NCBI GenBank assembly: GCA_937889855.1
Contig: CALBYK010000075.1
Coordinates: forward strand, 1 to 53,524
DNA from: an uncultured Prevotella sp.
Lineage (GTDB): Bacteria; Bacteroidota; Bacteroidia; Bacteroidales; Bacteroidaceae
Direction: 5' to 3'
DNA length: 53,524 nt
Part shown: piece after piece, positions 44,927 through 53,449 of the stretch
Layout of the letters: every line of letters starts with the position of its first letter
How positions within the stretch are numbered: the first letter of the stretch is position 1
The notes under the pieces: generated by a model
What the model saw: the letters and a program-made list of their open reading frames with translations, nothing else
What the model was told of the DNA's origin: nothing
The model's database searches: none
Program-made: the position numbers and the translations under genes

Positions 44927-46432
44927 TTAGTTCATGTCCAGAATCTCGTCGATGGTGTGCCGGTCGTTCGACAGTCGCGGAATCTTGTGCTGTCCGCCGA
45001 GTTTTCCTTTGGAGCGTAGCCAGTCGTCGAACAGTCCCTGTCGTGCCACGACAACCTCAAGGTGTTGCAGCGTGATGTCGTGGAACCGTTTTGCCTCGTA
45101 GTCGGAGTTGATTTCCTGGAGGCGGCGGTCGAGAATGTCGGCAAACTCATTGATGTCTTCCGGCATCTTGGCGAACTCGATGAGCCACTGGTGGCGGCAT
45201 TTCGCGTTCTGGTCCATGAACACCGGTGCGGCTGTGTATTCCTTTACCTCCGCTCCCGTCTTCTCGCAGGCGTAGGCAAGTCCTTTCTCGGCGTTGTCCT
45301 GTATGAGTTCCTCGCCGAATGCGTTGATGAAGTACTTGGTGCGTCCGGTGATGACAAACTTGTAAGGCCGTTTGGATGTGAACTTTACGGTGTCGCCTAT
45401 CATGTAGCGCCACAGTCCGCATGATGTGCTGATGAGCATGGCGTAGTTCTTGCCGGTTTCAACGCCCTCAAGCGGCACGATGTTTGGATTGGGCGAGCCG
45501 AACTCGTCCATTGGCAGGAACTCGTAGAACACGCCGTAGTCGAGCATGAGCAGCATCGACCTGTCGGCAGGGTCGTTCTGTATTCCGAAGAATCCCTCCG
45601 AGGCGTTGTACGTTTCCATGTAGTGCATGCCGGGCGATGTGATGATGCGCTCGTACTGTGGGCGGTATGGCGTGAAGGCGATGCCTCCGTGGAAGAACAC
45701 CTCAAGGTTGGGCCACACCTCGTTGATGTGCTCCTTGCCCGAAATCTCGAGCACGCGCACGAGCACGCTGAGCATCCATGACGGCACGCCGCTGAGGTTG
45801 GTGACGTTCTTCGTGAGGCACTCGTGGGCAATGCGGTCGCGCTTCACCTCGAAGTCGGAGAGTAGGGCTGTCTGTTTCTTAGGCACGCGCACGAGATTGA
45901 CCAGCGGATTGATGTTCTCGATGAGAATGGCGCTGAGGTCGCCAACGAGCGAGTCGGCGAGGTTGTAGTTGGGCGAGTGCGACCCTCCGAGGATGAGTCC
46001 CTTGCCGTCGAACATGCGGCTCTTGGGGTTGTTCTTTAGGTAGAAGGCCACCACGTCGGTGCCTCCCTGGTAGTGTATGCGCTTGAGTCCTTCCTCCGAG
46101 ACGGGGATGAACTTGCTCTTGTCGTTGGTTGTGCCCGACGATTTGGCATACCATTTCACGGTGCCTGGCCACAGGATGCTGGCTTCGCCGTGCCGCATGC
46201 GGTCGATGTCACCCTTTAGTTCCTCGTATGTGTTGACGGGCACGTTGCGTGTGAACTCCTCGTAGCTGTAGGTTGAGCCGAAGAGATGGTTGCGTCCGTA
46301 TTCGGTGTTGGCTGCCGATTGCAGCAGATGTCGCAGAACCTCCTGCTGTAGGGATTCCGGGTCGGTGAAGTGGCGTTCCAGTTTGTGCTGTCGGGGGATG
46401 AACGCGTTGCGTATGATGCCTGTTAAGCTCAT
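44927..46432 (-). CDS. GH3-like (auxin-responsive GH3 family) acyl-adenylating protein
   Basis: A 501-residue cytoplasmic protein of the adenylate-forming GH3 superfamily. YAKSSGTTNDKSKFIP is the phosphate-binding loop. NASEGFFGIQ and YGVFYEFLP are the second motif region, and MIGDTVKFTSKRPYKFVITGRTKYFINAFGEEL is the third. Plant members join amino acids to jasmonate or auxin; the bacterial substrate is not known. The length is normal for bacterial members. It is transcribed from a box at 46468-46475 and lies upstream of the lipoprotein/DUF3108 genes. Confidence 0.9.
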   Translation of the reverse strand: MSLTGIIRNAFIPRQHKLERHFTDPESLQQEVLRHLLQSAANTEYGRNHLFGSTYSYEEFTRNVPVNTYEELKGDIDRMRHGEASILWPGTVKWYAKSSGTTNDKSKFIPVSEEGLKRIHYQGGTDVVAFYLKNNPKSRMFDGKGLILGGSHSPNYNLADSLVGDLSAILIENINPLVNLVRVPKKQTALLSDFEVKRDRIAHECLTKNVTNLSGVPSWMLSVLVRVLEISGKEHINEVWPNLEVFFHGGIAFTPYRPQYERIITSPGMHYMETYNASEGFFGIQNDPADRSMLLMLDYGVFYEFLPMDEFGSPNPNIVPLEGVETGKNYAMLISTSCGLWRYMIGDTVKFTSKRPYKFVITGRTKYFINAFGEELIQDNAEKGLAYACEKTGAEVKEYTAAPVFMDQNAKCRHQWLIEFAKMPEDINEFADILDRRLQEINSDYEAKRFHDITLQHLEVVVARQGLFDDWLRSKGKLGGQHKIPRLSNDRHTIDEILDMN

Positions 46433-46467
46433 TGATTTTTCGTTAGTTCAAAATTTTCTGTAATTTG

Positions 46468-46475
46468 CAAAATTA
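46468..46475 (-). promoter_or_regulatory. -7 box for the GH3-like gene
   Basis: The minus strand reads TAATTTTG, 36 bases before the start codon at 46432. The 166-base gap before the next gene holds nothing else that I can support. Confidence 0.55.
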
Positions 46476-46598
46476 CCCAAAACAGGCGAGAGAAAAGCGC
46501 GTTTTTAGTAATTTTAACTGAAAAAGGAGGCAAAAGTCTTTGACTTGTATATATGCTACACGCCCAGTAGGGCATTGTTACCCCTGCTGCCAGTCGGG

Positions 46599-47183
46599 TT
46601 ATATCATTCCCGCCTTCTTCAGTTCATCAGCAGTAGTGCACAGTTCGTCATACCACTGCTGTCCGAACCGCCTCACGAGCGGTCCCTCAAGAAACTTGTA
46701 CACTGGCAATTGGAGCTCGCGTCCTTTCTTGACGGCGTCGCGGCACACGTCCCACCTATTATAATTAAGTGCCACGGTGCCGTCCTTTAGTTTCTTTTCG
46801 CGTATTGGGTAGAGGGCGCATGATATAGGCTTGACGAACGATGTCTTGCCTTGGCGGTAGGCACGCTCGAGGGCGCAGAGGCAGCAGCCATTCTCGTAGC
46901 ATGTGAAGACGCAGTCCTTTCCGCCGACGATGCTTGTCACAAGGTCGCCGTCGCGGTCGGTATATGCCACGCCTTGCTTGTCGACAACAGCCTGAGCCGA
47001 CGCCGACATGTCGTTCCATACGGTGTCGAGCGAGTCTTCTATGCCGGCTATCTCGTCAAGGGTGACTGGGGCTCCGGCGTCGCCTTCCACGCAGCATATG
47101 CCCTTGCACTTGTCGAGGTCGCAGCAGAACTGCTCTGTGAATATGTCGGAGGAGACGAGGATGTTTTGTATTTCGAGTATCAT
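46599..47183 (-). CDS. DUF3109-family cysteine-rich protein
   Basis: A 194-residue cytoplasmic protein. Cysteines cluster at CCDLDKCKGICC near the N-terminus and at CVFTCYENGCCLCALERAY and PISCALYPIR in the middle, a pattern of the DUF3109/YkgJ-like metal-binding family. The conserved CxxxPxxCxxYP-like region suggests zinc or iron-sulfur binding. No catalytic role is known. It is 47 bases downstream of ung, with an AAGGCTTA-type leader between them, and is probably cotranscribed. Confidence 0.85.
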   Translation of the reverse strand: MILEIQNILVSSDIFTEQFCCDLDKCKGICCVEGDAGAPVTLDEIAGIEDSLDTVWNDMSASAQAVVDKQGVAYTDRDGDLVTSIVGGKDCVFTCYENGCCLCALERAYRQGKTSFVKPISCALYPIREKKLKDGTVALNYNRWDVCRDAVKKGRELQLPVYKFLEGPLVRRFGQQWYDELCTTADELKKAGMI

Positions 47184-47185
47184 AA

Positions 47186-47225
47186 GTGTTTATTTTTTTA
47201 TAAGCCTTCTTAGGCTTCTTGTTAT
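47186..47225 (-). repeat. Short AAGGCTTA-type leader before the DUF3109 gene
   Basis: The minus strand reads AAGAAGCCTAAGAAGGCTTA, then a poly-A stretch and the start codon. It is a short member of the degenerate leader family. Confidence 0.5.
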
Positions 47226-47230
47226 TTTTT

Positions 47231-47896
47231 CTACCAGTCTATGGGTTGTTCGCCATGTTCCGTGAGCCATTGGTTGCAGCGCGAGAAATGGTGGTTGCCG
47301 AACCATCCGCCTCGGTTGGCGGAGAGCGGCGAGGGATGCACCGACTCAAGGATGAGGTGTTTTGAGCGGTTGATGAGCTGTGCCTTGCTGCGTGCGTAGC
47401 CGCCCCAAAGGATGAACACCAAGTGGTCCTTTCCGTCGGAGAGGGCGCGTATGGCGGCGTCGGTGAATGTCTCCCATCCGCGCCTCTGGTGTGACGCTGC
47501 CTGGTGTGCACGCACGGTGAGTGTGGCGTTGAGCAGCAGCACGCCCTGTCGTGCCCAGCGCGAGAGGTCGCCCGTGGCGGGAATAGGCTTGCCGAGGTCG
47601 AGCTGTATCTCCTTGAAGATGTTCTGCAGCGACGGAGGAAACGGCACCCCGTCAGCCACCGAGAAGCTCAGTCCCTGTGCCTGTCCCGGCTCGTGGTAGG
47701 GGTCCTGGCCTATTATCACCACCTTGACGTTGGAGAAAGGGCAGAGGTTGAAGGCGTTGAAGATGAGGCTGCCCGGTGGGTAGCATGTCTGTGTGGAGTA
47801 TTCGTGGCGCACAAAGTCGGTGAGCTGGGCGAAGTAAGGCTTGTCAAACTCCGCTTGCAGATGCTCGTGCCACGATGGTTCAATCTTTACGTTCAT
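47231..47896 (-). CDS. ung: Uracil-DNA glycosylase
   Basis: A 221-residue base-excision repair enzyme that removes uracil from DNA. The catalytic water-activating motif is GQDPYHEPGQAQGLSFSV (Asp65). The uracil-binding LVFILWGGYARSK and the DNA-intercalation loop HPSPLSANRGGWFGNHHF are typical of family 1 UNG. The length is normal. Its start lies only 34 bases after the T run of the tyrS terminator, leaving little room for a separate promoter. Confidence 0.97.
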   Translation of the reverse strand: MNVKIEPSWHEHLQAEFDKPYFAQLTDFVRHEYSTQTCYPPGSLIFNAFNLCPFSNVKVVIIGQDPYHEPGQAQGLSFSVADGVPFPPSLQNIFKEIQLDLGKPIPATGDLSRWARQGVLLLNATLTVRAHQAASHQRRGWETFTDAAIRALSDGKDHLVFILWGGYARSKAQLINRSKHLILESVHPSPLSANRGGWFGNHHFSRCNQWLTEHGEQPIDW

Positions 47897-47929
47897 GATG
47901 TCGGCGAGTTTTTTTGTGGGGTGGGGTAT

Positions 47930-47973
47930 AAAAAAGTCCCCGAATGGAACATGGGTAGATTCCTTTCGGGGAC
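47930..47973 (-). terminator. Terminator between tyrS and ung
   Basis: GTCCCCGAA/TTCGGGGAC with a 20-base loop is followed on the minus strand by six T. It lies 32 bases after the tyrS stop. Because ung starts shortly after it, partial readthrough may supply ung. Confidence 0.8.
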
Positions 47974-48005
47974 ACCATAAGATGTTGGCTTATTGTCTCT
48001 TCTTT

Positions 48006-49307
48006 TTATTTCACTGTGATGAGATAATAGTTCTTCTTGCCGCGCTGCACGAGCAGGTACTTGCCGTCGATGAGGTCGTCGGCAGTCACGGTGCGGTCGA
48101 AGGCGGCGAGTTTCTCCTTGTTGAGCGACACGCCTCCGCCTTGTACGAGCTTGCGCATCTCACCCTTCGAGGCGAAAATCTTCACGTCGTCGCGTGTGAA
48201 GAGGTCGACGGCCGGCTGTCCGAGCTGGTCCTTGCCGAGAGTGAAATGGGGCACTCCCTCGAAGATGGATAGCAGCGTGGCCTCGTCAAACTTCTGCAGG
48301 GTCTCCTTTGTGCCTTTGCCGAAGAGAATGCTTGAAGCCTCCTGCGCCATCTCAAGGTCCTCACGAGAGTGTACCATTGTGGTCACCTCTTCGGCCAGGC
48401 GCTTCTGCAGGATGCGTCGTCCCGGGTCCTCGCTGTGCTCGGCGATGAGCGCGTCGATGGTGTCCTTGTCAAGGTCGGTGAATATCTTGATGTACTTCTC
48501 GGCCTCGGCGTCGCTGACGTTGAGCCAGAACTGGTAGAATGCATAAGGAGTGGTGCGTGCCGGGTCGAGCCACACGTTGCCGCTCTCTGTCTTGCCGAAC
48601 TTCTTGCCGTCGCTCTTTGTGATGAGCGGGCATGTCAGGCAGAATGCCTCTGCCTCGCTTCCGAGCGTGCGTCGTATAAGCTCCGTTCCTGTGGTCATGT
48701 TGCCCCACTGGTCGTTGCCGCCGAGCTGCAGGCGCACGCCATAGTGCTGGTACTGGTACAGGAAGTCGTAGCCCTGGAGGAGCTGGTAGGTGAACTCGGT
48801 GAACGACAGGCCGTCGCGTGCCTCACCGTTGAGGCGCTTCTGCACAGAGTCCTTTGCCATCATGTAGTTGACGGTGATGTGCTTGCCCACCTCGCGCGCG
48901 AAGTCGAGGAATGTGAAGTCCTTCATCCAGTCGTAGTTGTTGACGAGCTCCGCCTTGTTAGGCTCGTTGCCGTCGAAGTCGAGGAACTTTGACACCTGCT
49001 TCTTGATGGCCTCCTGGTTGTGGTAGAGGGTCTCCGAGTCGAGCAGGTTGCGCTCCTGGCTCTTGCCAGACGGGTCGCCAATCATTCCGGTCGCTCCGCC
49101 GACGAGCAGGTAAGGCTTGTGTCCGCAGCGCTGGAGGTGACGCAGCATCATGATGCCGCAGAGATGGCCGATGTGTAGGGAGTCGGCAGTTGGGTCGGTG
49201 CCGAGATACGCAGACACCATGTGGGTATTGAGATATTCCTCAGTACCGGGCATAATCTGCGCGAGCATGCCGCGCCAGCGCAGTTCTTCAACGAAATTTT
49301 TTGCCAT
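48006..49307 (-). CDS. tyrS: Tyrosyl-tRNA synthetase
   Basis: A 433-residue class I synthetase. The HIGH motif is HIGH (residues 45-48, in DSLHIGHLCG) and the KMSKS loop reads KFGKT (in SDGKKFGKTESGNVW). LGGNDQWGNMTTG belongs to the tyrosine and tRNA site. The C-terminal roughly 70 residues form an S4 RNA-binding domain (AVDLFTRDDV... GGVSLNKEKL). The length fits bacterial TyrRS of the TyrS1 type. An AAGGCTCA-type leader precedes it, 100 bases downstream of yidD. Confidence 0.97.
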   Translation of the reverse strand: MAKNFVEELRWRGMLAQIMPGTEEYLNTHMVSAYLGTDPTADSLHIGHLCGIMMLRHLQRCGHKPYLLVGGATGMIGDPSGKSQERNLLDSETLYHNQEAIKKQVSKFLDFDGNEPNKAELVNNYDWMKDFTFLDFAREVGKHITVNYMMAKDSVQKRLNGEARDGLSFTEFTYQLLQGYDFLYQYQHYGVRLQLGGNDQWGNMTTGTELIRRTLGSEAEAFCLTCPLITKSDGKKFGKTESGNVWLDPARTTPYAFYQFWLNVSDAEAEKYIKIFTDLDKDTIDALIAEHSEDPGRRILQKRLAEEVTTMVHSREDLEMAQEASSILFGKGTKETLQKFDEATLLSIFEGVPHFTLGKDQLGQPAVDLFTRDDVKIFASKGEMRKLVQGGGVSLNKEKLAAFDRTVTADDLIDGKYLLVQRGKKNYYLITVK

Positions 49308-49321
49308 TATGGGTTGGTTGT

Positions 49322-49380
49322 TATTGATTTTTATAGGGCTTCGGGTATGGGCTTTCTGAGCCTTCTTGGCCCTTTATGAA
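49322..49380 (-). repeat. Degenerate AAGGCTTA array before tyrS
   Basis: The minus strand reads AAAGGGCCAAGAAGGCTCAG, then AAAGCCCATACC and GAAGCCCTATAAAAA. Units recur about every 10-11 bases, sense to tyrS. Confidence 0.55.
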
Positions 49381-49407
49381 TTCAGAGTTGTCTACCTTGA
49401 CACATCC

Positions 49408-49680
49408 TCACGGTACGGGGTCGTATCCTGACCCGCCCCAAGGGTTGCATCTCAGTATGCGCCATATCGCGAGGGCCATGCCCTTGACGAATCCGTGCTT
49501 GAGCAGCGCCTGTCTTGCATATTCGGAGCATGTAGGCTGGAATCGGCAAGACGCTGGCGTGTATGGCGTGATGAACTTCTGGTAGAAGCGTATCGGCTGC
49601 ACGGTGAGCCATGCGAGCGCGTGTGACAGCCATGCGAGTGAGGCTTTGATTTCCGGCCCCTCGCGCTTCTTCCGGCTCAT
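49408..49680 (-). CDS. yidD: Membrane protein insertion efficiency factor YidD
   Basis: A 90-residue inner-membrane-associated protein. LTVQPIRFYQKFITPYTPASCRFQPTCSEYARQALLKHG is the family signature region, with its three conserved Cys/Pro/Tyr positions, followed by RILRCNPWGGSGYDPVP. It starts with the ATG at 49680, overlapping the rnpA stop by four bases (ATGA). The longer frame to 49809 is rnpA read in another phase. The rnpA-yidD pairing is standard. Confidence 0.95.
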   Translation of the reverse strand: MSRKKREGPEIKASLAWLSHALAWLTVQPIRFYQKFITPYTPASCRFQPTCSEYARQALLKHGFVKGMALAIWRILRCNPWGGSGYDPVP

Positions 49681-50117
49681 TCGTGTCCCTCCGTGTCCTT
49701 CTTGGCGCGGTCGCGCTCGATGCGCTCGGCAAGCCGTTGCAGGAGGTTGCGCATGTGGACGGCAACGTCGGCTGTTGTGGAAAGTGAGTTGCTTGTCCAT
49801 ATGAAGCACATCGACACGTCGCGGTCGGCAGTCCGGGCGAGTGTGTCGTTGATGATGTGCTTGTTGAGGCGGTAGGCCTCCCGCACCTGTCGTTTGATGA
49901 GGTTGCGTTTGACGGCGCGTTTGAAGAACCTCTTGGGCACACTCACCATCATTTGTGCCATTGGTCCGCGTGCGTCCTTTAGTCTCTCGTCGGCCATGTA
50001 GACCATGCGCAGCGGTGATGCAGTCATGGCTTTCGAGCCGCCTCCTTTGAAGATGCGGTCTATCTGCTTCTTGCTGTTTATGCGCTCCGCCTGTGTTAGT
50101 GAGTAGGTTGTGGACAT
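49677..50117 (-). CDS. rnpA: Ribonuclease P protein component
   Basis: A 146-residue basic protein that assists the RNase P RNA in maturing tRNA 5' ends. INSKKQIDRIFKGG starts the fold and KRNLIKRQVREAYRL is the conserved RNR-type RNA-binding motif. The length is slightly above the roughly 120 residues of many bacteria, with an acidic/basic tail. It overlaps yidD by four bases and follows hemD after 55 bases. Confidence 0.95.
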   Translation of the reverse strand: MSTTYSLTQAERINSKKQIDRIFKGGGSKAMTASPLRMVYMADERLKDARGPMAQMMVSVPKRFFKRAVKRNLIKRQVREAYRLNKHIINDTLARTADRDVSMCFIWTSNSLSTTADVAVHMRNLLQRLAERIERDRAKKDTEGHE

Positions 50118-50172
50118 GTTGCGGTTGGTTTGTGAGTGTGGGGTGTTGTTTATTGTTTCTTGATGTGTCTTG

Positions 50173-50919
50173 TTATTTGTTGTTCTCGAGGTACCAGCGC
50201 AGTGCCGACGTCATTGACGGGTGCTCCTTTGTCGGAGCCTCGAGGTCGAGGCGGAATCCCTCGTCCTCCACGGCCTTGGCTGTAGCCGGTCCGAAGGTGG
50301 CAATCTTCACGTCGCCCTGCTTGAAGTCGGGGAAGTTCTTGGTGAACGCCTTGATGCCTGTGGGGCTGAAGAACACGAGCATGTCGCAGTCGAAGTTCTT
50401 CGCCTCCTCCTCGGTGAAGTCGTTGCTCACGGTGCGGTACATCACGCATTCGGTGTGGTTGAGCTTCTTGGCGGTGAGCAGGCGCTCCACGTCGTCGTTG
50501 TGCACGGAGCTCAGCGGCACGAGATACTTCTCGCCCTTGTGCTTCACCATAGTTGGCAGGAGCGAGTCTATTTTGCCGGTGTTGCCGAAGAACACCTTGC
50601 GTTTGCGGTACTGCACGTATTTCTGTATATAGAGGGCGATGGTCTCGGTCACGCAGAAGTACTTCATGTCCTCAGGAATGGTTATTCGCATTTCCTTGGC
50701 GAGCTTGAAGTAGTTGTCGATGGCGTGTCGTGAGGTGAATACTACAGCGGTGAAATCCAACAGTCCGATTTTCTGCTGGCGGAACTCCTTAGGGCTGAGT
50801 CCTTCTACCTTGATGAAGGGGCGGAAAACGAGCTCAACGCCGAAATCGTTGGCAATGTCGTAGTATGGCGATTTCTCGCTTGACGGCTCGGGCTGGGATA
50901 TCAGAATTTTCTTTATCAT
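50173..50919 (-). CDS. hemD: Uroporphyrinogen-III synthase
   Basis: A 248-residue tetrapyrrole enzyme that cyclises and inverts hydroxymethylbilane. Sequence is poorly conserved in this family, but the order ILISQPEPSSEKSPYYDIA, AVVFTSRHAIDNYF, GEKYLVPLSSVHNDDVERLL, MLVFFSPTGIKAFTKNFP and ATFGPATAKAVEDEGFRLD fits HemD. Its position between DUF4271 and rnpA is the usual Bacteroidales arrangement. No other heme genes are nearby. Confidence 0.88.
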   Translation of the reverse strand: MIKKILISQPEPSSEKSPYYDIANDFGVELVFRPFIKVEGLSPKEFRQQKIGLLDFTAVVFTSRHAIDNYFKLAKEMRITIPEDMKYFCVTETIALYIQKYVQYRKRKVFFGNTGKIDSLLPTMVKHKGEKYLVPLSSVHNDDVERLLTAKKLNHTECVMYRTVSNDFTEEEAKNFDCDMLVFFSPTGIKAFTKNFPDFKQGDVKIATFGPATAKAVEDEGFRLDLEAPTKEHPSMTSALRWYLENNK

Positions 50920-50994
50920 TTCTCTGTCTAAAAAAAATGTGTAGTGTATGAATTATATTTTTGTTGTCTTAATGTCCTGATTGCGTCATTCTGT

Positions 50995-52041
50995 TTAGAA
51001 ATTCACTTTCAAACAGTTGCCTATCATGGCGAGCAGTCCAAGCAGCGTCGTGAGAGGCAAGATTTCAAGCGTGCAAAAGTACAAAAAAATTTGCAAAGAA
51101 TGCCCTGAATGTCTGAAAAAGATGATGTATGTCTTGTACAGCGCGAGCAATTTGAACAATATTATCACGGCACTGGTGCAAATAAGTGTGGTCTCGACGG
51201 GCATCTCGAAATAGGCCTGTAGCATCACTACCGGGAAGATGCACACTCCTTCCATTGCGATGAGGAACAGGAACGCCTTCATCCAAATGTCGTTGCGCCG
51301 TCGGTCGAAGAACACCCATCCCGAGAGCCAGTAGAGCGCGGCCTTGACGAGCACGTATGCAAGGTTGGTTAGTGCGAAGACTCCGATGACCTGGTACTGG
51401 TCGATGACGAACGTGTCGGTGACGTTTATCTGCACGAAGAAGAAGTAGATGAGGGCGAAGAGCAGGCACGACTGCAGCACGAGGAAGAACTGGAACCTCA
51501 GCTCGCCAGACGTCTCGGTCATGGCTGTCATCTTCTCGTTGTGCGGCGGACGGAAGAAGTCCTTTGCCTGCCTGAGTATGAACCGCTTTGACTTGGCGTA
51601 TGCCACGGCGGCGAGTATGAAGCAGAAGAGCAGCAGCGCCGTGATGACGTTGTCGCGCGCTATGCTGTAGGGCACGGGGTCGCCTGCCACTCCGAGTCGT
51701 CCGCCGAAGAGGTCGGGGTGGAACCATGGCTTGCCGGTGAAGTAGGACTCGCGGTAGTAGGTCGGCATGCTCACGTCGCGCCATGAGTGTCCGGCGGTCT
51801 GTCCTGGCAGGTGGAGCGTGTCGGGCTGCTGGCTCCATGTTATCTCCGCCGGCTTGATGTGCGCCTGTATGGCCGAGTCCTGTTGCTCTGGCGTGGCGTT
51901 CTTTGGCAGCCACGAGAGCACCTGGGCAGGTGTGGGCTGGTAGTGCTGGTGCTGCTGCTTGCCGCCGGATGCCACAGGCAGTCCGTCTTCGCCGAGTACT
52001 ATTTCCTCGGAGTGTATGGAGTCAGAAGCGAAAGTTTTCAT
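50995..52041 (-). CDS. DUF4271 membrane protein
   Basis: A 348-residue inner-membrane protein. A polar N-terminus of about 140 residues (SIHSEEIVLGEDGLP..., Gln/His/Pro-rich) precedes about six membrane segments (ITALLLFCFILAAVAYA, FFLVLQSCLLFALIYFFFV and others). The pattern matches Bacteroidetes DUF4271, found next to hemD; its role is unknown. The frame extends to 52125 through the AAGGCTTA leader, but the ATG at 52041 follows an A/T-rich leader and gives a natural N-terminus. Confidence 0.85.
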   Translation of the reverse strand: MKTFASDSIHSEEIVLGEDGLPVASGGKQQHQHYQPTPAQVLSWLPKNATPEQQDSAIQAHIKPAEITWSQQPDTLHLPGQTAGHSWRDVSMPTYYRESYFTGKPWFHPDLFGGRLGVAGDPVPYSIARDNVITALLLFCFILAAVAYAKSKRFILRQAKDFFRPPHNEKMTAMTETSGELRFQFFLVLQSCLLFALIYFFFVQINVTDTFVIDQYQVIGVFALTNLAYVLVKAALYWLSGWVFFDRRRNDIWMKAFLFLIAMEGVCIFPVVMLQAYFEMPVETTLICTSAVIILFKLLALYKTYIIFFRHSGHSLQIFLYFCTLEILPLTTLLGLLAMIGNCLKVNF

Positions 52042-52045
52042 GCTT

Positions 52046-52165
52046 GCTATTTTTTTTATTAGGCCCATAAGCCATATAAGCCACGGTGAGCCTATAGCCT
52101 TATGAGCCTTGTGGGGCACCTGCAAGCCTTATAAACCCTATATTGCTTGCAGGCCCTATGGTTAT
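52046..52165 (-). repeat. Degenerate AAGGCTTA array before the DUF4271 gene
   Basis: On the minus strand the 148-base gap reads AAGGCTTGC, AAGGCTCAT, AAGGCTAT, AGGCTCACC, TGGCTTATA and TGGCTTAT, about 8-11 bases apart, then a poly-A stretch before the start codon. Confidence 0.65.
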
Positions 52166-52189
52166 TCTAAGTAAGGTGGACAGTTTTCT

Positions 52190-53449
52190 TTATAGTCCGA
52201 ACTCTTTCTTGATGTCGTCCACGCGGTCGAGCTTCTCCCATGTGAACAGCTCCACCTCCATCTCCTTGGTCTCGTGGTAGCGCGAGGTGAACGTCTTCTT
52301 GACAATCTCGTTCTTGCGTCCCATGTGGCCGTATGCCGCTGTCTCGCGGTAGATTGGCTGGCGGAGCTTGAGTGTGCGCTCGATGGCCTTCGGGCGGAGG
52401 TCGAATAGTTTCTCGATTTTCTGTGCAATCTCTCCGTCGCTCATGTTCACGTGCGAGCGTCCGTAGGTGTTGACGTATATGTTCACCGGCTCTGCCACGC
52501 CGATGGCGTAGCTCACCTGCACGAGCATCTCGTCGGCAACGCCTGCCGCCACCATGTTCTTGGCGATGTGGCGCGACGCGTAGGCTGCCGAGCGGTCCAC
52601 CTTTGACGGGTCCTTGCCGGAGAAGGCTCCGCCTCCGTGCGCGCCCTTGCCTCCGTATGTGTCGACGATAATCTTGCGGCCGGTAAGTCCGGTGTCGCCG
52701 TGTGGGCCGCCGATGACAAACTTGCCTGTCGGGTTGACGAAGTACTTGATGTCGTCGCCGAAGAGCGCGAGCACCTTGTCACTGTGTATCTGTGCCTTGA
52801 CGCGTGGCATGAGGATGTTTATCACGTCGTCCTTGATGCGCTGGAGCATGCGCTCGTCGTCGGTGTCAAACTCGTCGTGCTGTGTTGACACCACGATGGT
52901 GTCGATGCGCTGCGGTATGCCCTCCTCCGAGTATTCCACGGTCACCTGGCTCTTGGAGTCGGGGCGCAGGTAGGTCATCTCCTTGCCTTCCTTGCGTATG
53001 TCGGCAAGCGTGCGCATGATGAGCTGGGCGAGGTCGAGCGTCACGGGCATGTAGTTCTCGGTCTCGTTGGTGGCGTAGCCGAACATCATGCCCTGGTCGC
53101 CGGCGCCCTGCTCCTCTTCCTCGGCACGGCTCACGCCGCGGTTGATGTCGTCGCTCTGCTCGTGGATGGCGGTGAGCACGCCGCAGGAGTTGCCGTCAAA
53201 CTGATACTCCGACTTGTTGTAGCCAATCTCGTTTATGGTCTTGCGGGCGATGGTCTGCAGGTCGATGTAAACCCCCGAGCGCACTTCTCCCATGATGATG
53301 ACCTGGCCTGTCGTGACAAACGACTCTATGGCGCAGTGGGCGTTGGCATCGTAGGCGAGAAACTGGTCAACCAGGGCGTCCGATATCTGGTCGGCTACCT
53401 TGTCGGGATGACCCTCTGATACTGATTCTGAAGAAAAAAGATAATTCAT
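52190..53449 (-). CDS. metK: S-adenosylmethionine synthetase
   Basis: A 419-residue enzyme making SAM from methionine and ATP. SESVSEGHPDKVADQISDALVDQFL is the N-terminal signature. QGMMFGYATNE (signature 1), GGPHGDTGLTGRKIIVDTYGG and GGGAFSGKDPSKVDRSAAY (signature 2) are all intact. The length is slightly above the E. coli enzyme through a C-terminal extension (EMEVELFTWEKLDRVDDIKKEFGL), common in Bacteroidetes. The 75 bases upstream to the window edge show no convincing promoter box. Confidence 0.97.
   Translation of the reverse strand: MNYLFSSESVSEGHPDKVADQISDALVDQFLAYDANAHCAIESFVTTGQVIIMGEVRSGVYIDLQTIARKTINEIGYNKSEYQFDGNSCGVLTAIHEQSDDINRGVSRAEEEEQGAGDQGMMFGYATNETENYMPVTLDLAQLIMRTLADIRKEGKEMTYLRPDSKSQVTVEYSEEGIPQRIDTIVVSTQHDEFDTDDERMLQRIKDDVINILMPRVKAQIHSDKVLALFGDDIKYFVNPTGKFVIGGPHGDTGLTGRKIIVDTYGGKGAHGGGAFSGKDPSKVDRSAAYASRHIAKNMVAAGVADEMLVQVSYAIGVAEPVNIYVNTYGRSHVNMSDGEIAQKIEKLFDLRPKAIERTLKLRQPIYRETAAYGHMGRKNEIVKKTFTSRYHETKEMEVELFTWEKLDRVDDIKKEFGL

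Noticed and set aside
49681..49809. N-terminal extension of the yidD frame
   Set aside because: It lies inside rnpA in another phase. The ATGA overlap at 49677-49680 is the usual rnpA-yidD junction.
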